Made by a program: the position numbers and the translations under genes
In this document: positions 18,837-27,832 of the stretch, piece after piece
Layout of the letters: every line of letters begins with the position of its first letter
Position numbering within the stretch: the stretch's first letter is position 1
Assembly: GCF_000565015.1 (NCBI RefSeq)
Contig: NZ_JDFF01000008.1
Coordinates: 95,725 to 159,724, forward strand
Source: Porphyromonas catoniae ATCC 51270
GTDB taxonomy: Bacteria; Bacteroidota; Bacteroidia; Bacteroidales; Porphyromonadaceae
DNA length: 64,000 bases
Direction: 5' to 3'
Notes under the pieces: generated by a model
Databases searched by the model: none
What the model was told of the DNA's origin: nothing
The model's input: only the letters and a program-made list of their open reading frames with translations

Positions 18837-19394
18837 CTAGTGACGCTGATAGATAATGGCCGAGGCTACTTCATCAGCCTTTGCCTTGCCCTCAAGGGCT
18901 TCGATGATGGCAAGAGCGAAGTCGAATGTATAGGCTGCGCTCTTGGCTGTGATGAAGTTGCCTGAGCGGACAACGGGACTTGCTGTGGGCTTCGCTCCCT
19001 GTAGTTGAGTCTCAAAGCCTGGGTAGGCGGTCGCCTCCTTCCCCTGAAGTAGGCCGAGGCGACCATAGATAGAGGGGGCAGCACAGATAGCGGCAAGGAG
19101 CTTGCCATCACCGACTGCATCGTGGATCAGCTCGTGTAGGCGGGGGGAGGAGTCGAGGTTCGTTACACCGGGTAGTCCACCCGGTAGGACTAGGGCCCGG
19201 ACATCAGCACTATAGACCTCACGGATCGAGAGGTCCGCCTGTACGGCTATCCCATGAGCTCCCGTGACATGTGGTACGTCCTCAATTGTAACAATATGGG
19301 TGGGCAAACCTGCACGACGTAGGAGGTCAATGGTGCCGATTGCCTCTGTTTCCTCAAAGCCTTCGGCGAGGAAGACGTAGATGTTCTTTGGCAT
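18837..19394 (-). CDS. DJ-1/PfpI family protein
   Basis: This 185-residue protein has the DJ-1 nucleophile elbow AAICAAPSIYG with Cys104, the acidic partner in AEGFEETEA (E14/E15), and ALVLPGGLPG. The match to the YajL/DJ-1 branch is good in length and motifs. Family members act as glyoxalase-like or redox-sensing stress proteins; the substrate cannot be read from the sequence. It lies 76 bases after the tonB stop on the same strand and may be read from that operon. Confidence 0.88.
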   Translation of the reverse strand: MPKNIYVFLAEGFEETEAIGTIDLLRRAGLPTHIVTIEDVPHVTGAHGIAVQADLSIREVYSADVRALVLPGGLPGVTNLDSSPRLHELIHDAVGDGKLLAAICAAPSIYGRLGLLQGKEATAYPGFETQLQGAKPTASPVVRSGNFITAKSAAYTFDFALAIIEALEGKAKADEVASAIIYQRH

Positions 19395-19470
19395 AATAAA
19401 TTAGGATTGTTGAGGGTAGGGGTATAGCAGTGCTACTAGGTGTGTCAAGTCCTAGTAGGAAGAGAGGTGG

Positions 19471-20313
19471 TTAAGATTGTATCTTAAAGCGGTAGGTGAT
19501 GAGCCCCTCTTGGTCGTCAGCCCCTGCTACGGCGTTGAAGCGTGTGGCACGGGCAGCAGAGAGGGCAGCATTACGGACGGAGGTGTCTGCGATGTTGGTG
19601 CCTTGAGCAACCGTTGCTTGGATGACTCGCCCCGAGCCATCTACGATGATGCGTACACGGACGATACCATCGATGGCACGGTTGGTTGAGGGACGGGCGA
19701 GGACGCCTCCATTGCTGACAATCGTGCGACCTGTCAGAGCGTAGCTCCCTGCACTACCATTGGGGTTGCCTTGGTTCCCTGTGCCAGAGCTTGCTGTGCC
19801 TTGTGAGCCTGCTGCACCACTTTGCCTTCCGAAGGCTCCAGCCACTGAGTGACCGATCTCTTGACGCTGTGCTTCTCGGCGTGCAGCTTCCTCACGAGCC
19901 CTGCGTTCTGCCTCTGCACGAGCTTTGGCTTCAGCCTCCGCACGACGAGTCTCTTCGATACGCATGCTCTGCTCTGTATTCTGTGTCTGCAGGGGCTGGC
20001 TGGAGGTGCGGGAGGGAGCCTTAGGACGTGGGGTAGGGATGGGGGTAGGAGGTACGGGAGGTGTAGGGTGAGGAGCCTCGACACGAGTGGACTGAGGGTC
20101 TTCGCTCTGCGTGCCACCTGGTTCAATAGCTCCTGAGGCTTGCTCTACGTTCCCCACGTTGACCGCTACGAGTACCTCGACGGGCTTCGACTGAGGATGT
20201 GGTGCACGCAGGTACAAGCCCCATAGCAGGAGAAGTAGTGCTATGTGCAGGGTGAGGGCAATAGCGAGAGCTAAAGCACGCCTCTGGTAGAGGGAGGCTT
20301 CGGATAGTCTCAT
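19471..20313 (-). CDS. tonB: TonB-family energy transducer
   Basis: This 280-residue protein has a single N-terminal membrane helix (about residues 13-33). A Pro-rich stretch follows (PHPTPPVPPTPIPTPRPKAP), then an Ala/Arg/Glu-rich helical stalk. The C-terminal TonB domain begins near residue 210 (DGIVRVRIIVDGSGRVIQATV). It carries proton-motive energy to TonB-dependent receptors, at least two of which lie in this window. Its start overlaps the exbD stop by 4 bases (ATGA). Confidence 0.9.
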   Translation of the reverse strand: MRLSEASLYQRRALALAIALTLHIALLLLLWGLYLRAPHPQSKPVEVLVAVNVGNVEQASGAIEPGGTQSEDPQSTRVEAPHPTPPVPPTPIPTPRPKAPSRTSSQPLQTQNTEQSMRIEETRRAEAEAKARAEAERRAREEAARREAQRQEIGHSVAGAFGRQSGAAGSQGTASSGTGNQGNPNGSAGSYALTGRTIVSNGGVLARPSTNRAIDGIVRVRIIVDGSGRVIQATVAQGTNIADTSVRNAALSAARATRFNAVAGADDQEGLITYRFKIQS

Positions 20314-20750
20314 CTCGTGGTCGGGGTAGTGGGCTGGTCGGTCTCGGCACGTGTGGCGAGGACGACTTTGAGGGATGAGCCAGAGGCAGCGTTGATGACC
20401 GACACCACTTCCTTATAGGGTACGGTCTCATCTGCCTGAATGGATACGTAGGCTTCAGGATGCTCTGCGGCAAAGATTGCCAGCTGCTCGCGTAGGGCTT
20501 CCTTGGTTAGCTCCACTGGTACAGCACGCTCGATCCCGAGGTAGTAGCGGAGGTCTGGGGTAAGGGTGATGCGAGCAGCAGGTTGCTCAGGAGAACTCTG
20601 TGGCGAGGAAGTGGGGAGGGTCACCTTAATGGTGTTTGGCACAATAATCGTGCTGGTGACGAGGAAGAAGATCAGTAGCAGGAAGATGACATCCGTCATC
20701 GAAGCCATGCTATAGGTGTCAGAAACCCTGCTTTTGCGCTTGAGTGCCAT
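20310..20750 (-). CDS. exbD: ExbD/TolR family biopolymer transporter
   Basis: This 146-residue protein has one membrane helix containing the proton-carrying Asp in MTDVIFLLLIFFLVTS (about residue 20). A periplasmic domain follows with YVSIQADETVPYKEVVSVI. It partners ExbB and TonB, whose genes flank it. The gene overlaps tonB by 4 bases, so coupled translation is likely. Confidence 0.93.
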   Translation of the reverse strand: MALKRKSRVSDTYSMASMTDVIFLLLIFFLVTSTIIVPNTIKVTLPTSSPQSSPEQPAARITLTPDLRYYLGIERAVPVELTKEALREQLAIFAAEHPEAYVSIQADETVPYKEVVSVINAASGSSLKVVLATRAETDQPTTPTTR

Positions 20751-20772
20751 AGGGTAAGGTCTTCCTAGAGGG

Positions 20773-21462
20773 TTAGTGACCGACTTTGTTGAGCAGGTCC
20801 ATGAACTCTACGGTCTTGGCCTCCATCTTCCCTACGACCTTGTCTAGCTCAGCTACGAGGTAGTTGTAGGCAAAGAGTGCGATAATTCCCACTACGAGTC
20901 CACCGACAGTGGTCACTAGAGCTTCGTAGATACCATTAGAGAGCAGTGCCACATCGACACCTCCTGAGCCGGCATTAGCCATGTCGAAAAAGGCCCGTAC
21001 CATCCCTGTGACGGTACCAAGGAAGCCTATCATCGGTGCACCAGCAGCGACAGTGGCTAGTAGTGGAAGGCCTTTCTCGAGTCTTCCCACTTCGATATTC
21101 CCAACGTTCTCTACGATGACTAGGATGTCTGCCATAGGTCGCCCGATACGAGAGAGGCCCTTATGTATCATACGTGCGTAGGGGGTGTTGGTCTCTTCAC
21201 AGAGCTTTATGGCGGAGCTTGTCTTACCCTCGGTGACGTAGTCCTTAATACGCTGTACAAAGTACTTGTCTTCCTGTCCAGCAGAGCGCATCTGCAGGTA
21301 CTTGGTGACGAATATATAGACAGCCAAGAGCGAGAGCAGTAGGAGGACAATCATAATCCATCCGCCCTTTGTGGCAAGATCTAGGATAGAGAGGGCTTCG
21401 GGAGTGGCGTTGGTTCCTTCGGCGAGGGTTTGTGCCAGTGAGGCAGTTGCTAATGTATCCAC
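20773..21462 (-). CDS. exbB: MotA/TolQ/ExbB proton channel protein
   Basis: This 229-residue protein has three membrane helices. The conserved C-terminal block GLPLLATVAAGAPMIGFLGTVTGM continues into EALVTTVGGLVVGIIALFAYNYLV. The pentameric ExbB channel drives TonB. It is placed between pdxJ and exbD on the same strand, so the order is pdxJ-exbB-exbD-tonB. Confidence 0.93.
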   Translation of the reverse strand: MDTLATASLAQTLAEGTNATPEALSILDLATKGGWIMIVLLLLSLLAVYIFVTKYLQMRSAGQEDKYFVQRIKDYVTEGKTSSAIKLCEETNTPYARMIHKGLSRIGRPMADILVIVENVGNIEVGRLEKGLPLLATVAAGAPMIGFLGTVTGMVRAFFDMANAGSGGVDVALLSNGIYEALVTTVGGLVVGIIALFAYNYLVAELDKVVGKMEAKTVEFMDLLNKVGH

Positions 21463-21508
21463 GTGTCGCGTTCTATTTTAGTTGTTTATGATCAATGTTA
21501 TGCTTGCC

Positions 21509-22231
21509 TTATTTATGCTTGAGGCAAGCGAGGTAGCGGTGTATTGTTTCCTCGAGCCCGAGGTATAGGGCATCGGAGATGAGGGCGTGTCCAATTGAGA
21601 CTTCGGAGAGCTGGGGGATGGAGGCGGAGAAGAAAGCGAGGTTCTCCAGGCTGAGGTCATGGCCAGCATTCAGCTCTAGCCCCAGGGAGAGGGCATGCTC
21701 GGCTGCGGTGACGAAGGGGGCGACAGCCTCGTGAGGCTTGCCTGCGTGATACCCAGAGGCGAAGGGCTCGGTGTAGAGCTCTATACGGGTAGTACCTACT
21801 GAGGCGGCTGCTTCGATCTGACGGAGATCCGTCCCGATGAAGATCGAAGGTCGGATACCCCAAGCCTTGAGCTGTGCTATAATCTCTGTGAGGAAGGATC
21901 GATTAGAGACTATATCCCATCCTGCATTGCTCGTCAGTACACTAGGTGCATCTGGGACGAGGGTAGCCTGCGTGGGGCGTACCTCATCGATGAGCTTCAT
22001 CAGTGCGGGGGTGGGGTTCCCCTCTATATTGAACTCTGTAGTGATGACTTCCTTGAGGTCATAAACATCCCTGTAGCGAATATGCCGTTCATCGGGACGA
22101 GGATGTACTGTGATGCCCTCTGCGCCAAAGCGTTCGCAGTCTCTAGCGACTTGCAGCAGATCGGGTATGTTCCCCCCGCGGGCATTACGCAGTGTAGCTA
22201 TCTTATTGATATTGACGCTTAGCCGAGTCAT
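21509..22231 (-). CDS. pdxJ: Pyridoxine 5'-phosphate synthase
   Basis: PdxJ joins 1-deoxyxylulose 5-phosphate and 3-amino-2-oxopropyl phosphate to make vitamin B6. Starting at [20 protein letters not shown] gives 240 residues, the family length. The frame is open further to 22288, but that start falls almost on the predicted transcription start and is rejected. Motifs include the phosphate-binding [16 protein letters not shown] (H43, R45, H50) and GHDLSLENL. It heads the exbB-exbD-tonB operon. Confidence 0.95.
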   Translation of the reverse strand: MTRLSVNINKIATLRNARGGNIPDLLQVARDCERFGAEGITVHPRPDERHIRYRDVYDLKEVITTEFNIEGNPTPALMKLIDEVRPTQATLVPDAPSVLTSNAGWDIVSNRSFLTEIIAQLKAWGIRPSIFIGTDLRQIEAAASVGTTRIELYTEPFASGYHAGKPHEAVAPFVTAAEHALSLGLELNAGHDLSLENLAFFSASIPQLSEVSIGHALISDALYLGLEETIHRYLACLKHK

Positions 22232-22289
22232 TATCCCATTATCTTTATATACATTTGTATTGAAGGGAGAACTAGCTCTCTTACACATA

Positions 22290-22297
22290 CAAAGGTA
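22290..22297 (-). promoter_or_regulatory. -7 box for pdxJ-exbBD-tonB
   Basis: The minus strand reads TACCTTTG here. It lies about 60 bases before the chosen pdxJ start in the divergent gap with nadK. No -33 box is evident. Confidence 0.55.
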
Positions 22298-22346
22298 ACG
22301 TTATTTGACCTACCTACGATATTATAACGCTAGAGACCATCGCCCG

Positions 22347-23222
22347 ATGTATCGAATTGCCCTCATTGCCTCCCAGTACCTCACGGCACACGCTGAGCAT
22401 CTCAGAGAGCTACTCTCTGCGCTGGATCGTCCGGATGTAGCCCTTTACTGTGATCACGCCTTCCAGGCAGAGCTTGCCGAGGAATTCCATCTTACTCCAC
22501 GTTTTGCTGGCGCACTTCCCTCAGATATGAGTCCCCTAGATGTAGACTTCGTCCTCAGTCTAGGGGGGGATGGGACGTTCCTCAGAGCTGCACGGAGGGT
22601 CTTCGCAAGTGAGATCCCCGTCCTTGGGCTCAATATGGGGCGACTTGGCTTCCTTACAGACATGGGTATCGAGGAAGCCTTGCCTCTCTTGCCTCGTCTC
22701 TTCAGTGGCGAATATACCACGGAGCGACGGATGCTTCTCTCGGTAGATGTCGATGGTGTACACCAGGGAGAGATACTGAATGATGTGGCTCTACTCAAGC
22801 GTGAAACAGGGTCAATGATTGCCATCCGTACCTTACTTGGAGAAGGGGACCATCTGGCGAACTATGAATGCGATGGGCTGATTGTCTCCACGCCCTCCGG
22901 CTCGACAGCCTACTCTCTCAGTGCCTATGGACCGCTGATGATGCCCCAGTGTCGTAATATGCTCCTTACCCCTATTGCTCCCCATTCGCTCACGATGCGT
23001 CCCCTTGTGCTCCCAGAGGATCTCGCCGTCGAGATGACGGTCACGGCACGAAATAATACCTTCCTGCTTGTCCTCGATGGGCAAACCAAGATTTTCCCCA
23101 CAGGTGTGAAGGTGCGTGTGACGAAGTCACCCAACCAACTACGTGTCTTGCACCTACGTCCCTATTGCTTCGCCGATACACTTCGGCGTAAGCTGCTCTG
23201 GGGAGCTCCCGTGAGGGAGTAG
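22347..23222 (+). CDS. nadK: NAD kinase
   Basis: NadK makes NADP from NAD and ATP. The ATG at 22347 gives 291 residues beginning MYRIALIASQY; a TTG at 22305 would add 14 unlikely residues. The catalytic GGDGTFLRAAR is at about residues 73-83. LNDVALLKRE follows near 144, and then ECDGLIVSTPSGSTAYSLSA. The gene is divergent from pdxJ, an arrangement common in Bacteroidota. Confidence 0.95.
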   Translation: MYRIALIASQYLTAHAEHLRELLSALDRPDVALYCDHAFQAELAEEFHLTPRFAGALPSDMSPLDVDFVLSLGGDGTFLRAARRVFASEIPVLGLNMGRLGFLTDMGIEEALPLLPRLFSGEYTTERRMLLSVDVDGVHQGEILNDVALLKRETGSMIAIRTLLGEGDHLANYECDGLIVSTPSGSTAYSLSAYGPLMMPQCRNMLLTPIAPHSLTMRPLVLPEDLAVEMTVTARNNTFLLVLDGQTKIFPTGVKVRVTKSPNQLRVLHLRPYCFADTLRRKLLWGAPVRE

Positions 23223-23353
23223 GGCAGGGTAGAGCTAATACCTTCGTATAATCCGATTTTTTTCGTACCGAAATAGTTAGGGAGGAGTATGTTATACCCT
23301 CTCTAACTCGCTGTGGGTTAGGCTGAAATGGGAGGGTCGGAAAGCCTTCTTTA

Positions 23354-23462
23354 CGAGTTGTGGTAACTCGTAGATAAGACTTACCATAACTCGCTTCGAC
23401 GACTTACCACAACTCTTTTGAATGAGTTACCATAACTCGTTGTCGCGACTTATGGTAACTCG
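23354..23462 (-). repeat. 23-bp palindromic repeat array, family 1, copy 4 (5 units, reversed)
   Basis: Cores are centred at 23362, 23385, 23408, 23431 and 23454, with exact 23-bp spacing. Plus-strand centres read TGG, CCA, CCA, CCA, TGG, so on the minus strand the order is CCA, TGG, TGG, TGG, CCA. Both end units are therefore inverted relative to the middle three. It lies in the convergent gap between nadK and the lipoprotein operon. Confidence 0.9.
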
Positions 23463-23675
23463 TTGTTCCTTCCTTTTTGATGTATGTAAGGTGTTGATGT
23501 CAAGTGGGTTATCCTTTCCTCTTGAAATGCCTGAAATAGCTCCTTCATGGCAGGAGATATACCTCCGTGTATATGCCGAGCATAAGGGGCCCAAGGGTCG
23601 AAGACGATGAATGGGGAGTAGGAAGGTGAGGCTGAGGGGAGAGCTTTGTGGAGGTAAGGAGAAGGGGTAGGATAT

Positions 23676-23732
23676 AATTAGGGCATCACTTCCTGAGCCT
23701 TCGCATAGAGGAAAGGGAGTGATGCCCTAATT
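23676..23732. terminator. Bidirectional terminator between nadK and the lipoprotein operon
   Basis: A 15-bp perfect stem (AATTAGGGCATCACT with AGTGATGCCCTAATT) with a 27-base partly structured loop lies between convergent genes. It is about 45 bases past the stop of the minus-strand operon. Confidence 0.75.
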
Positions 23733-23778
23733 GTATGAGTGGCGCACAGAGTGGTGCGCCGAGGAGAGGGGCTTACAG

Positions 23779-24885
23779 CTACTTGATGGTGTTGCCGTTG
23801 GCGTCCTTGCGCGAGAGTGAGGCGGTCTTCACCTCAAAGTCTGAGGTGGAATTGTCGTCATCGACGAACTTCCGTCCATCCCACCTGCGGGTCAAGGCTA
23901 GGCCTGAGTACTTCGGGTAGTCGCTGTGATTAACCTCAGAGAATGGGACGTCGGACACGGCATTGTAGCCACGATCTAGCTTGCTGGGGCGCATCTGGAA
24001 ACGTCGCTTGGGACAGACCGTCATGCAGTCAATCACGTGCGAGAAAGGTATCTCGATGGCATAGAAGTCTGCGAAGGCACTGCTGGTGACGTTGATGTAG
24101 TGGCGGTAGCCCTTCTTTTGCTTGGTCTCCTGATAGTTGTTCTTGAAGTCGTCCAGCGTCCAGGGCAGGCGTACGAGAGCGATGCCGTTGGCTTGCAGGA
24201 GGTATTTCAGCTCGAAGTAAGGCGTCATGCGCCCCTTGGCATCAGGCTCGACAAGAATAGGCTCGAGGTCAGGGACATTAGGGTTGTTCTTACTTGCTCC
24301 GCCGTACTTGATGTTGCTCCACTCGAAGTCTGCCTTGGAGAGGTCTAGTAGGGCATCTAGCCCCTTGTACTCGGTGAGGTCTGGTTCGGCTTCGCCTTCC
24401 TCCTTTGCTGCCTCCTTGATACTGCGGATGAAGTCCTCCTTATAGTCGATCGCATACTGAGCTATGGTGATGGACTGCTTGGGCTGGATTGGGTGGTCAT
24501 GCCCTGTGCCAGGGAAGTAGGAGATGGAGCTGACGCCGTAGTAGCGATTGACGAAGTTGTCCCCCGGGGCGAAGGTGATCGAGATCGTTGGGTCTATGGC
24601 GTGGATACAGAGAGCGAGCCCATCAAGGTACTTGACTTCGTTGGTGGGATTATAGATGATGATGTACTGGTCATCGCTGACCATCTGATTGCGGGCTGGG
24701 AAGTTATAGCCCTTGAACTCACGTCGCCAGTAGTGACCAGAGTAGAAGACCTCCTTGATGATGAGGTGGTCGACTTTGCTCTTGGAGGTCGACTGCTTCT
24801 TGGGCATGCCGTTGCGTGTACAGCTGGCCGAGAGGGCGATGAGGACTAGGGCGATGAGTAGCCAAGGTGATTTATATCGGTTCAT
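23779..24885 (-). CDS. DUF4876-type lipoprotein
   Basis: This 368-residue protein has a lipoprotein signal (SASC, Cys22). The pattern EVFYSGHYW...QYIIIYNPTNEVKYLDGLALCIHA matches DUF4876. These are surface or periplasmic lipoproteins usually encoded next to a TonB-dependent receptor, as here. The fold looks beta-rich with no enzyme motif. It is the last gene of a four-gene operon. Confidence 0.8.
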   Translation of the reverse strand: MNRYKSPWLLIALVLIALSASCTRNGMPKKQSTSKSKVDHLIIKEVFYSGHYWRREFKGYNFPARNQMVSDDQYIIIYNPTNEVKYLDGLALCIHAIDPTISITFAPGDNFVNRYYGVSSISYFPGTGHDHPIQPKQSITIAQYAIDYKEDFIRSIKEAAKEEGEAEPDLTEYKGLDALLDLSKADFEWSNIKYGGASKNNPNVPDLEPILVEPDAKGRMTPYFELKYLLQANGIALVRLPWTLDDFKNNYQETKQKKGYRHYINVTSSAFADFYAIEIPFSHVIDCMTVCPKRRFQMRPSKLDRGYNAVSDVPFSEVNHSDYPKYSGLALTRRWDGRKFVDDDNSTSDFEVKTASLSRKDANGNTIK

Positions 24886-24928
24886 TGCTAGGTCTAGTTT
24901 GAATCATGAGAGAAGAGAGCAGGGTGTG

Positions 24929-26335
24929 CTAGAGGAACCAGTTACCGAGACCTGAGCCACCGCCTACACCGTGGGTCTGGAGGTTCTGTGAAGCCTCGAG
25001 GGCATCTGCCGAAGGAAGACCAATCTCCTGCCCTAGGAAGTAGTAATAAGGGTCATTAGGATCGACAGCAGTAGGATCGGTGTCGAAGCTACTGCAGTAC
25101 ACCTTGATGGGGAGGTTAAAGCGGAAGACTTCTCTCCACTCGGAGTCCTTACCATACTCCTTTGCCTCATCGGGTAGGTGTGCCTCGGCACAGATGAACT
25201 TGCTGATGAACTGGTAGGTGGAGTGCCTGCTGAGATATTCGTCACGGGGGATCAGGGCCTTCTTGCCCTTAGGACACTTCATGACTCGCACCGATAGGTA
25301 AAACTTTGGGAGCAGGTAGGTCGGACGGGTATACTTCCCGCTCTTGCCCGTCGTAGGATCTACACGCTGGGTGATCTCTAGAGGCCACTCACGTTGGTCA
25401 TCACTTTCATCAGCCTCGATGTCGAAGTTGAAGTGTCCCTTCAGCCCGACACGATCTTGGTCATAGGGCGCAACAGCCCAGTCCGCATCGTGGCGCGTAA
25501 GAGGAGGAAGGAGACGTTGGTTGAAGAGCTCACGTGCGCCATCGCCCATAGCATCATGTATCCAGGTGTCTCGGTAGGTGTACTTGAAGACCTTGTCGGA
25601 GACATCGGCACGTGCTTTCCACGTAGTCTTGTCTGCAAAGAATGGAGATGGAACAGGTGTTGGGTCAACCGTACCACCCTTCATCCATTGTCCGTACCGA
25701 TCATGCTTGGCACGCCATGTGCCACGGCAATCCATGACCTCATAGGGAGTACCCTTGTCATCCACATCACTCACGGTGAAGAAGATCTGGTATTGGTCGG
25801 ACTGGTTGAGTATACGGTCGTTGATGAGGTTGCCCGCCTTGTCAAAGAAATAGAGGCACAGTCCCCATCGCTTCAGTCGACCACCGATGATGCGGATGTA
25901 GTTAGGACCTTGCTTGCCCTCTCCCTGCTCAAGGTGAGTGACGGTGCTGTTCCGTTGGATCTCCACCCGAGGCCAAGGGCCCGAGGTGTTGTGGATGATG
26001 GCGAACTGCTCCTGCCGCCAAGGGGCATTCTGATAGACGAAGTTCCCATGCATCATCCCATCGCCATGGGAGTGCCCCTCCTTGAACATCACGAGGCAGG
26101 TCGCCCAGTCATTGAAGGCTCCCTCGGCATCGGGGTTCGAGAGACCACTTTCTGTTACCTTAATCTTCTTGAGGCTATCGACGTAGTGGTCAGCCCCACT
26201 GCGGGGGACGGGCTTGGCTAGTAGTGGATTCTCGTTATAGTCTACGTTCACGTTCCCGAAGACGAACTTATCACACGAAGAGGTGAGTGTGGTGAAAGTG
26301 GTCAAGAGAAGTGTGAGCCTGAGTATCTTATTCAT
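24929..26335 (-). CDS. Lipoprotein with His/Met-rich motif, TonB-receptor partner
   Basis: This 468-residue protein has a lipobox SSC (Cys21). Near residues 86-98 it carries EGHSHGDGMMHGNF, with three His and two Met in a short span, as expected for a metal or heme contact. The C-terminus is mainly Gly and aromatic. No named family is recognised. It lies 43 bases before the DUF4876 gene and 27 bases after the next lipoprotein gene. Context suggests a substrate-capturing surface lipoprotein. Confidence 0.7.
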   Translation of the reverse strand: MNKILRLTLLLTTFTTLTSSCDKFVFGNVNVDYNENPLLAKPVPRSGADHYVDSLKKIKVTESGLSNPDAEGAFNDWATCLVMFKEGHSHGDGMMHGNFVYQNAPWRQEQFAIIHNTSGPWPRVEIQRNSTVTHLEQGEGKQGPNYIRIIGGRLKRWGLCLYFFDKAGNLINDRILNQSDQYQIFFTVSDVDDKGTPYEVMDCRGTWRAKHDRYGQWMKGGTVDPTPVPSPFFADKTTWKARADVSDKVFKYTYRDTWIHDAMGDGARELFNQRLLPPLTRHDADWAVAPYDQDRVGLKGHFNFDIEADESDDQREWPLEITQRVDPTTGKSGKYTRPTYLLPKFYLSVRVMKCPKGKKALIPRDEYLSRHSTYQFISKFICAEAHLPDEAKEYGKDSEWREVFRFNLPIKVYCSSFDTDPTAVDPNDPYYYFLGQEIGLPSADALEASQNLQTHGVGGGSGLGNWFL

Positions 26336-26362
26336 CTTATTGCTCGGTTAATTAGGTTGGGG

Positions 26363-27823
26363 TTACATTACGACAACACTACGTCTGTGGTGCTGCTGTA
26401 GGTAGCCTCTAGGGTTCGAGAGGAGCTGCCAGAGCTGAGCCTTGTCCACCTCGGGATAGAACCGCTTGACGTCCTCGTAGCACTTCTCTATGCCTTCCTT
26501 GGGACTAGTGAGGACACGTACGGGGATGGGGTAGTCGATGTCGAAGCTATCCCAACCTGGTTGTATCTGGTTGAAGTCCCAAAGGTATCCGTTAGCTTCG
26601 TTGTTGGCATTGCCATACTTGGCTGGCTTCTCGGTCTCACCTACGTGCTGCTGTACCTTGTTGAGGATATTGCAGATCTTCACCTGAAGCTGAAAGGCGA
26701 GGTTCGCCTTCTTGAACTGTAGGATGCCCTTGAAGCCGAGCCTATCCCTTGGTGTGCCACTATCGAGACTTCTATTCTGTCGTAGGAAGCCGACCGTCTC
26801 TCCGTAGCGTTGACGTGGGGCATCGGTGTCGGGATCGATGAAGTCATCGTTGTACGAGTCGGTGAAGAGTTTGCCCAGCTCCTCCTCCACAGGATCTGTA
26901 TCTCGGTACTCGTAGGTGAAGATCTCTGGGGTTAGCTTGTTGAGGTGCATCATGTCTATAACCTTGTAGAGGCGGTAGCTACGTCCGTCTTTCCACTGTA
27001 GGGGCTCTGTTGCCTCAGGCTTACCCGAGCGTTCGATTGCTTTCCATGCTAGCTCAGTGTCGTAGGCTACTTGGTTGGAGCCAAAGGTGAAGCCATCGGG
27101 AGCGAAGATGTTGGATAGGGAATACTTCGAGGCAGGCTCAGGAGCTCCATCCTTTAGCCTGAAGGTGTACTTGTCGTAGAATGTGGCGGGGGTGGCAAGT
27201 GACCTTGGGTAGGCGAGCTGGAGACCACGCTGGAGAGATCGTTTACCTCCACTTGTATTGGTCTTTACGTCCTTGTTGAGGGAGGTGTTACCGACTCCAA
27301 AGAAGTGCTGGTGTACCAGTAGGGTGGAGTTTGCTTCATCAGGCACGCTAATGCCCTCACCGTTCTTCTTAAATGGATAGCCCGAGAACTGGTGGTTGAT
27401 GAGCATTCCATTCTGATCGTAATACTTTAACTCTAGGCCATAGTAGATGTCATCTGAGGCAATGACATCGAAGTGGTCACGCTCGGTCGTGACTGTCATC
27501 TGCCCATCATCATCCTTGGCGATATCGATCTCTTGGGTAATGGGTATCATTGCTGGGTCTCCTACGGTGTGGTAAGTCAGGTAGGTCTCTACCTGTTCGT
27601 TGCCATCGGGACCTACACCCATCATCCCTCCTTTGTGTCCCATACGGAGGATGACATGTACAGCATAGATCTGCTCATGTCCCTTGACATCGCGCTCGAT
27701 GGAGGAGGGGGGAGCCTGGACAATCTTCTTGAAGAACTCGTCTACTCGGTCCGCTGAGCAGCTACTGAGTAGGGTGCACAGCATCATGGCGGAGAGTCGG
27801 AGACTCGTATATAAGCGGTTCAT
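26363..27823 (-). CDS. Lipoprotein with Gly-His-Met motif, TonB-receptor partner
   Basis: This 486-residue protein has a lipobox LSSC (Cys22) and a conserved-looking motif RMGHKGGMMGVGPDG near residues 60-74. The motif resembles the His/Met segment of the next lipoprotein in the operon. The two proteins share a general plan (short His/Met motif, then a long domain with Phe/Asp-rich segments), so they may be distant paralogues. No known family is recognised. The gene starts 9 bases after the receptor stop. Confidence 0.7.
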   Translation of the reverse strand: MNRLYTSLRLSAMMLCTLLSSCSADRVDEFFKKIVQAPPSSIERDVKGHEQIYAVHVILRMGHKGGMMGVGPDGNEQVETYLTYHTVGDPAMIPITQEIDIAKDDDGQMTVTTERDHFDVIASDDIYYGLELKYYDQNGMLINHQFSGYPFKKNGEGISVPDEANSTLLVHQHFFGVGNTSLNKDVKTNTSGGKRSLQRGLQLAYPRSLATPATFYDKYTFRLKDGAPEPASKYSLSNIFAPDGFTFGSNQVAYDTELAWKAIERSGKPEATEPLQWKDGRSYRLYKVIDMMHLNKLTPEIFTYEYRDTDPVEEELGKLFTDSYNDDFIDPDTDAPRQRYGETVGFLRQNRSLDSGTPRDRLGFKGILQFKKANLAFQLQVKICNILNKVQQHVGETEKPAKYGNANNEANGYLWDFNQIQPGWDSFDIDYPIPVRVLTSPKEGIEKCYEDVKRFYPEVDKAQLWQLLSNPRGYLQQHHRRSVVVM

Positions 27824-27832
27824 AGTGCTTTG

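Noticed and set aside
22232..22288. Upstream start for pdxJ
   Set aside because: It would begin at or before the predicted transcription start, and PdxJ normally begins at the MTRLSVNIN equivalent.
22305..22346. Upstream TTG start for nadK
   Set aside because: The extra 14 residues are not part of the NadK family; the ATG at 22347 fits.
25394..26221. A 275-codon plus-strand open frame
   Set aside because: It lies wholly antisense to a lipoprotein gene with a clear signal peptide and has no recognisable protein features.
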